A DNA stretch of 64,000 bases from Siphonodentalium dalli (taxonomy: Eukaryota; Mollusca; Scaphopoda; Gadilida; Siphonodentaliidae): assembly GCA_032622095.1 (NCBI GenBank), contig CP136061.1:120354754-120418753 (forward strand), read 5' to 3'. Position numbers and translations under genes: made by a program. Position 1 is the first letter of the stretch. Each line of letters begins with the position of its first letter. Shown piece after piece: positions 61,231-64,000 of this stretch. The notes below the pieces were generated by a model. The model did no database searches. It saw nothing but the letters and a program-made list of their open reading frames with translations, and was not told where the DNA came from.

Positions 61231-61310
61231 GTTAATTGTTTTATTTTATATGAAATATTTAAATGTAGGCTTCCAATTGCTGTGCTCACTCTGTGATTGC
61301 CCCCACCCAG

Positions 61311-61770
61311 CAAATCTGGGGACTATATAAATCACCAGTGTCCGTCCATCTGTCCATCCATCCCAGATGGTTTCCAGATGATATTATCAGTAATAATTAA
61401 TGAAATTAAATAATATTTGGTACAGTAATCCCCTAAATAACCAACTCCTTAACTACACAGAATTTTGGGTATTTTTTTAGGATTTAGTCAGAAATATGGC
61501 TTGTTGCCATTCATTAAAGAATGTTGCCATTCATTGATGAATGGCAACAAGCCATATTTCCGACTAAATCCTGAAAAACTAACCAAAATTCTGCTGTGGT
61601 TAAGGAGTCGATTATTTAGGGCATTACTGTATGTGAGCTTACTGGTAAGAGGCACAGGTCAAGATCGAATTTGGGTTTGACCTGCACATTATTACCGGAG
61701 TTATGACCCTTGTCGACTTAGAATTTGACGATTAATTTGGTTTCCGGATGATAACTTTAGTTATAGCTAT
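61311..61770. repeat. Family C repeat, copy C4, interrupted by B8 and by the hAT element
   Basis: The head has GGGGACTATATAAATCACCA and a TGTCCGTCCATCTGTCCATC microsatellite. The unit phrase AATATTTGGTA is cut by B8 at 61423 and resumes TATGTGAGCTTACTGG at 61630. It is cut again at 61771, where the 18793 copy reads on as GTTATCTGCTTGTTTTAAAA. Confidence 0.7.
61423..61629. mobile_element. Family B palindromic MITE, full copy B8, nested in family C
   Basis: Flanked by TA (61421-61422, 61630-61631). Start CAGTAATCCCCTAAATAACC, end AGGGCATTACTG. Removing it with one TA restores the family C phrase TTTGGTATGTGAG found at 7265. This directly demonstrates TA target duplication for family B. Confidence 0.9.
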
Positions 61771-61782
61771 CAGACATGTCAA

Positions 61783-61870
61783 CCCTCCCGATTTCGGCGG
61801 GAGTCTCCCGATATTGGGCACCATCTCCCGGGCTCCCGATCGGGAGATGGAATCTCCCGATATCACGCAC
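61783..61870. promoter_or_regulatory. Subterminal CTCCCGAT repeat cluster of the hAT element
   Basis: Five CTCCCG words and two CGGGAG words in under 90 bp, one pair forming CTCCCGATCGGGAG. Clustered short subterminal repeats near a hAT end are typical transposase binding sites. Function is inferred from position. Confidence 0.5.
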
Positions 61871-62140
61871 CCCCGTAAATCAAAATGAGAGTGCCTACGA
61901 TTTTATGGCCTATCGCTAACACAAAGTGCAGGAAGTTATCTGCTTGTTATAATCTCCGATTCCAATTAGCCCTGAGTCAATTAAACAGGTCTTCATTGTA
62001 AAAAGCATGCCTATCATTCGACCACCGTAATTGCGGCGATGCATAGTAAAAAAAGGCACCATTGTTTACTGGCCGTCGCTTCAACAGGGGATTACCAAAT
62101 GACTGGCGACTCAGGGATGCCAAAACAGATTACATACGGC

Positions 62141-62148
62141 TATATAAG
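62141..62148 (+). promoter_or_regulatory. TATA-box candidate of the transposase
   Basis: TATATAAG lies 57 bp before the proposed ATG at 62198. It is plausible as the element's own promoter but not proven. Confidence 0.35.
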
Positions 62149-62197
62149 TCAGAGTGTTCGTGGAAAGTGGCATAGTGTATGTGTTTATCGTTTAACT

Positions 62198-64000
62198 ATG
62201 TCGAAAAAACGTAAATGTGATTCTCCAGAAACACCTAGTAAAAAGAAGAGATATGACTCCAAGTTTTGTGATGCGTGGATTGTTGAACATCCATGGCTTA
62301 AACGTAGTGATCATGGACAAACGGATGCATTTTGTACTTTGTGCAGCATTCATTTTACTATCAGCCACGGTGGATAGAACGATGTTAGCAAACATAGTAA
62401 GACTTCAACGCACCTCGACCGTTTAAAAGAAAACAAAACCAACACCAGCGTAAAAAGTCTCTTTACCGCTACCAGAGACGACATTTCGCAACATACCATC
62501 AGTGCAGAAGTCAAGTTTGCGAACTTTGTAGCAGAACATAACATTCCATTTGCAGTAGCTGATCATTTCACTAAACTGTGTAAAGCGATGTTTCCTGACA
62601 GTAAAATCGCCAGTCATTATTCATGTGCACGGACAAAAACAACAATGATTACGAAACGAGCCATAGCTCCATCGTTGAACAAGGCAGTCGTAAACAAATG
62701 CCAATCACAACAGTTTTCACTTCTGATAGATGAATCCAATGACTATGGCTCTGAAAAACAGTTGGTTATTCTGGTGCGCCTTGTTGATGATAAACAGGGC
62801 AAGGCAGTGACAAGATTTCTTGATATGCCAGTGTGTAATGTGGGAACTGGCAAGACCATTTTCGAAGCAGTGGATAAAGCGCTCAGTGACCGTGGTTTAA
62901 AATGGGACAATGTTATTGCATTCTCAAGTGATAACTGCAGTACAATGATGGGGAAACATAATTCCGTTCTATCGAGGATCAAGAAAGTCCTGCCCGATAT
63001 TCTTGCGATCGGGTGCATCTGCCACTTAGCCAATCTGTGCGTAGTTAAAGCCGTGAAATCTCTATCAATGCCTGTTGAGGGTTTACTGTCGAATGTTTAC
63101 AACCACTTCAATAAGAGTTCAAAGAGAAAGGAAGAATTTAAACCGTTTCTAGAGTTCGCCGATGTGGAACCATTGAAAATTCTACAACACTCAAAAACAC
63201 GTTGGCTTTCTCTGGAGAGATGCATAAAACGTTTAAACCAACAATGGCCAGCTCTTCGGTACTATTTCGAAAGTCACAAAGATGTTGAAACAGCGGGAAA
63301 TGTCCGTACGACAGCGGATCAGCTCAGTGACCCACACATGAAGTTAACGTGTCTATTCGTACAGTACATTTTGAACCCAGTAAACGAATTCAATACATTG
63401 TTTCAAATAGACGAAATGATGATGGGCTTTATGCAAAGCGAAATGCACCGTCTCCTACGGAAGTTTATGGGAAAATTTGTTTCGACCAAAGTTATTAATA
63501 AAGCTGATGACATCACAGTGGTTCCGTACGACGTCAGGGAGAATCAATTAGCCAATGATATTATCGCGATCGGATTTGTGGCACGTGACTACATCGATGA
63601 CAACGAAGAGTGTGATGGAGTACTTTCCAAATTCTACCGAGATGTGCGGGCTTTCTACATTGCGTTTGTCGGCAAACTGATAAAGAAGTTCCCCTTTAGC
63701 GAGAAAGTGTTACCGGATCTCAAACTCATCAATCCGAAACGAGAATTACGCGAGGATATCGACATTAAATCGGTTGTGCGCTTGTCGAAGCGGTTCAATT
63801 TAGATATAAACTTTGACAATCTGTGCGATGAATGGAACGATTATGTCACTGCAGTGAATCTTCCAGTTTACAACGATGAATTAGACAGGTGTGATGAATA
63901 CTGGATGCTGATTACAGAACTGAAAACCCTAGGTGAACAATTACGGTTCCCAAATTTGAGGACTCTCATGGTATGTGTGTTGTGTATACCAAACAGCAAT
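62198..64000 (+). pseudogene. BED zinc-finger hAT-family transposase with premature stop, 3' end outside
   Basis: Starting at MSKKRKCDSPETPSKKKRYD (basic, NLS-like), a BED-type finger follows: FCTLC near residue 48 and a DVSKHSKTSTHL histidine half. They are separated by a TAG at 62375-62377 (after SHGG). Beyond the stop the same frame runs 1.6 kb to the window edge. It shows hAT landmarks: LLIDESND (first catalytic Asp region), IAFSSDNCSTMMGKH (second), CICHLANLC, KTRWLSLERC, and the start of the C-terminal dimerisation domain (NLRTLMVCVLCIPNSN). The frame is otherwise intact, so the stop is a single recent lesion, a sequencing error or a translated variant. hAT transposases cut and paste DNA with 8-bp duplications. 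It lies in ATM intron 31 in the gene's orientation. A domesticated gene is less likely, given the transposon end at 61771. Confidence 0.85.

Larger units (their letters stand above)
61771..64000 (+). mobile_element. hAT transposon, 5' part (continues beyond the window)
   Basis: It starts CAGACATGTCAACCCTCCCG, exactly where the family C sequence breaks off. Candidate 8-bp duplication ATAGCTAT is at 61763-61770; its partner is outside. A subterminal cluster of CTCCCG/CGGGAG words at 61787-61865 is of the kind hAT transposases bind. The transposase frame starts at 62198 and is still open at the right edge. Confidence 0.75.

Noticed and set aside
1-64000. tRNA, rRNA or other structured RNA genes
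   Set aside because: I looked for tRNA A/B-box patterns and rRNA-like conserved stretches and saw none I could support by eye. A covariance-model search would be decisive.
61771-64000. Domesticated host gene of the ZBED type
   Set aside because: A transposon-type end with a candidate duplication lies directly upstream, the family C repeat is interrupted there, and the frame has a stop, all favouring a mobile copy.

Overview
The window is eukaryotic, intron-rich, AT-rich animal DNA. It is dominated by one multi-exon gene on the + strand. I could assemble 31 coding exons between 325 and 61230. They join in one reading frame with matching splice phases, every intron is GT...AG, and the total is 4572 nt or 1524 codons. 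The product is the middle to C-terminal part of ATM, the PI3K-like kinase that senses DNA double-strand breaks. It corresponds roughly to human residues 1137-2650 by recalled alignment. The window starts inside the HEAT-repeat solenoid, runs through the whole FAT region (YGCG and DHPHHTL motifs) and stops just before the catalytic PI3/PI4-kinase domain, which must lie beyond the right edge.

Sequence divergence from vertebrate ATM, 0.1-9 kb introns and many short elements carrying TGTCCGTCC-type microsatellites suggest a lophotrochozoan, most likely a mollusc. That is inference. No species can be named from the sequence alone.

The introns are a dense patchwork of mobile elements, mostly small DNA-transposon derivatives. 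Family A is a hAT-like MITE with 8-bp target duplications. Family B is a palindromic MITE flanked by TA. Family P is a TTAA-flanked, piggyBac-like MITE set carrying a recurring 67-bp hairpin module. Family D is about 1.2 kb long, built of 174-bp units, with complete copies in introns 1 and 13. Families C, E, F, H and J are further repeats. A 1.5-kb TA-flanked pogo/Tc1-like element (17198-18694) sits inside a family A copy. There are also a frameshifted Penelope-like GIY-YIG retroelement end (36840-37457), an RTE-like 3' tail (38167-38450), a GC-rich frameshifted element fragment (5290-6150), and the 5' part of a BED-finger hAT transposon (61771-64000) with a premature stop.

Layout: 1-21981 holds exons 1-11. 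21982-30988 is a 9-kb intron. 30989-38778 holds exons 12-15, with intron 13 containing a striking array of a 10-bp motif in both orientations (34932-35266). 38779-42830 is a 4-kb intron with an identical 98-bp copy of the end of exon 14. 42831-61230 holds exons 16-31, the FAT region, densely packed. 61231-64000 is the start of intron 31, filled by nested transposons.

The best candidates for something undescribed are the GTAGACCGCC two-orientation array, the hairpin module shared by TTAA elements with different ends, and the two exon-fragment duplications inside ATM.
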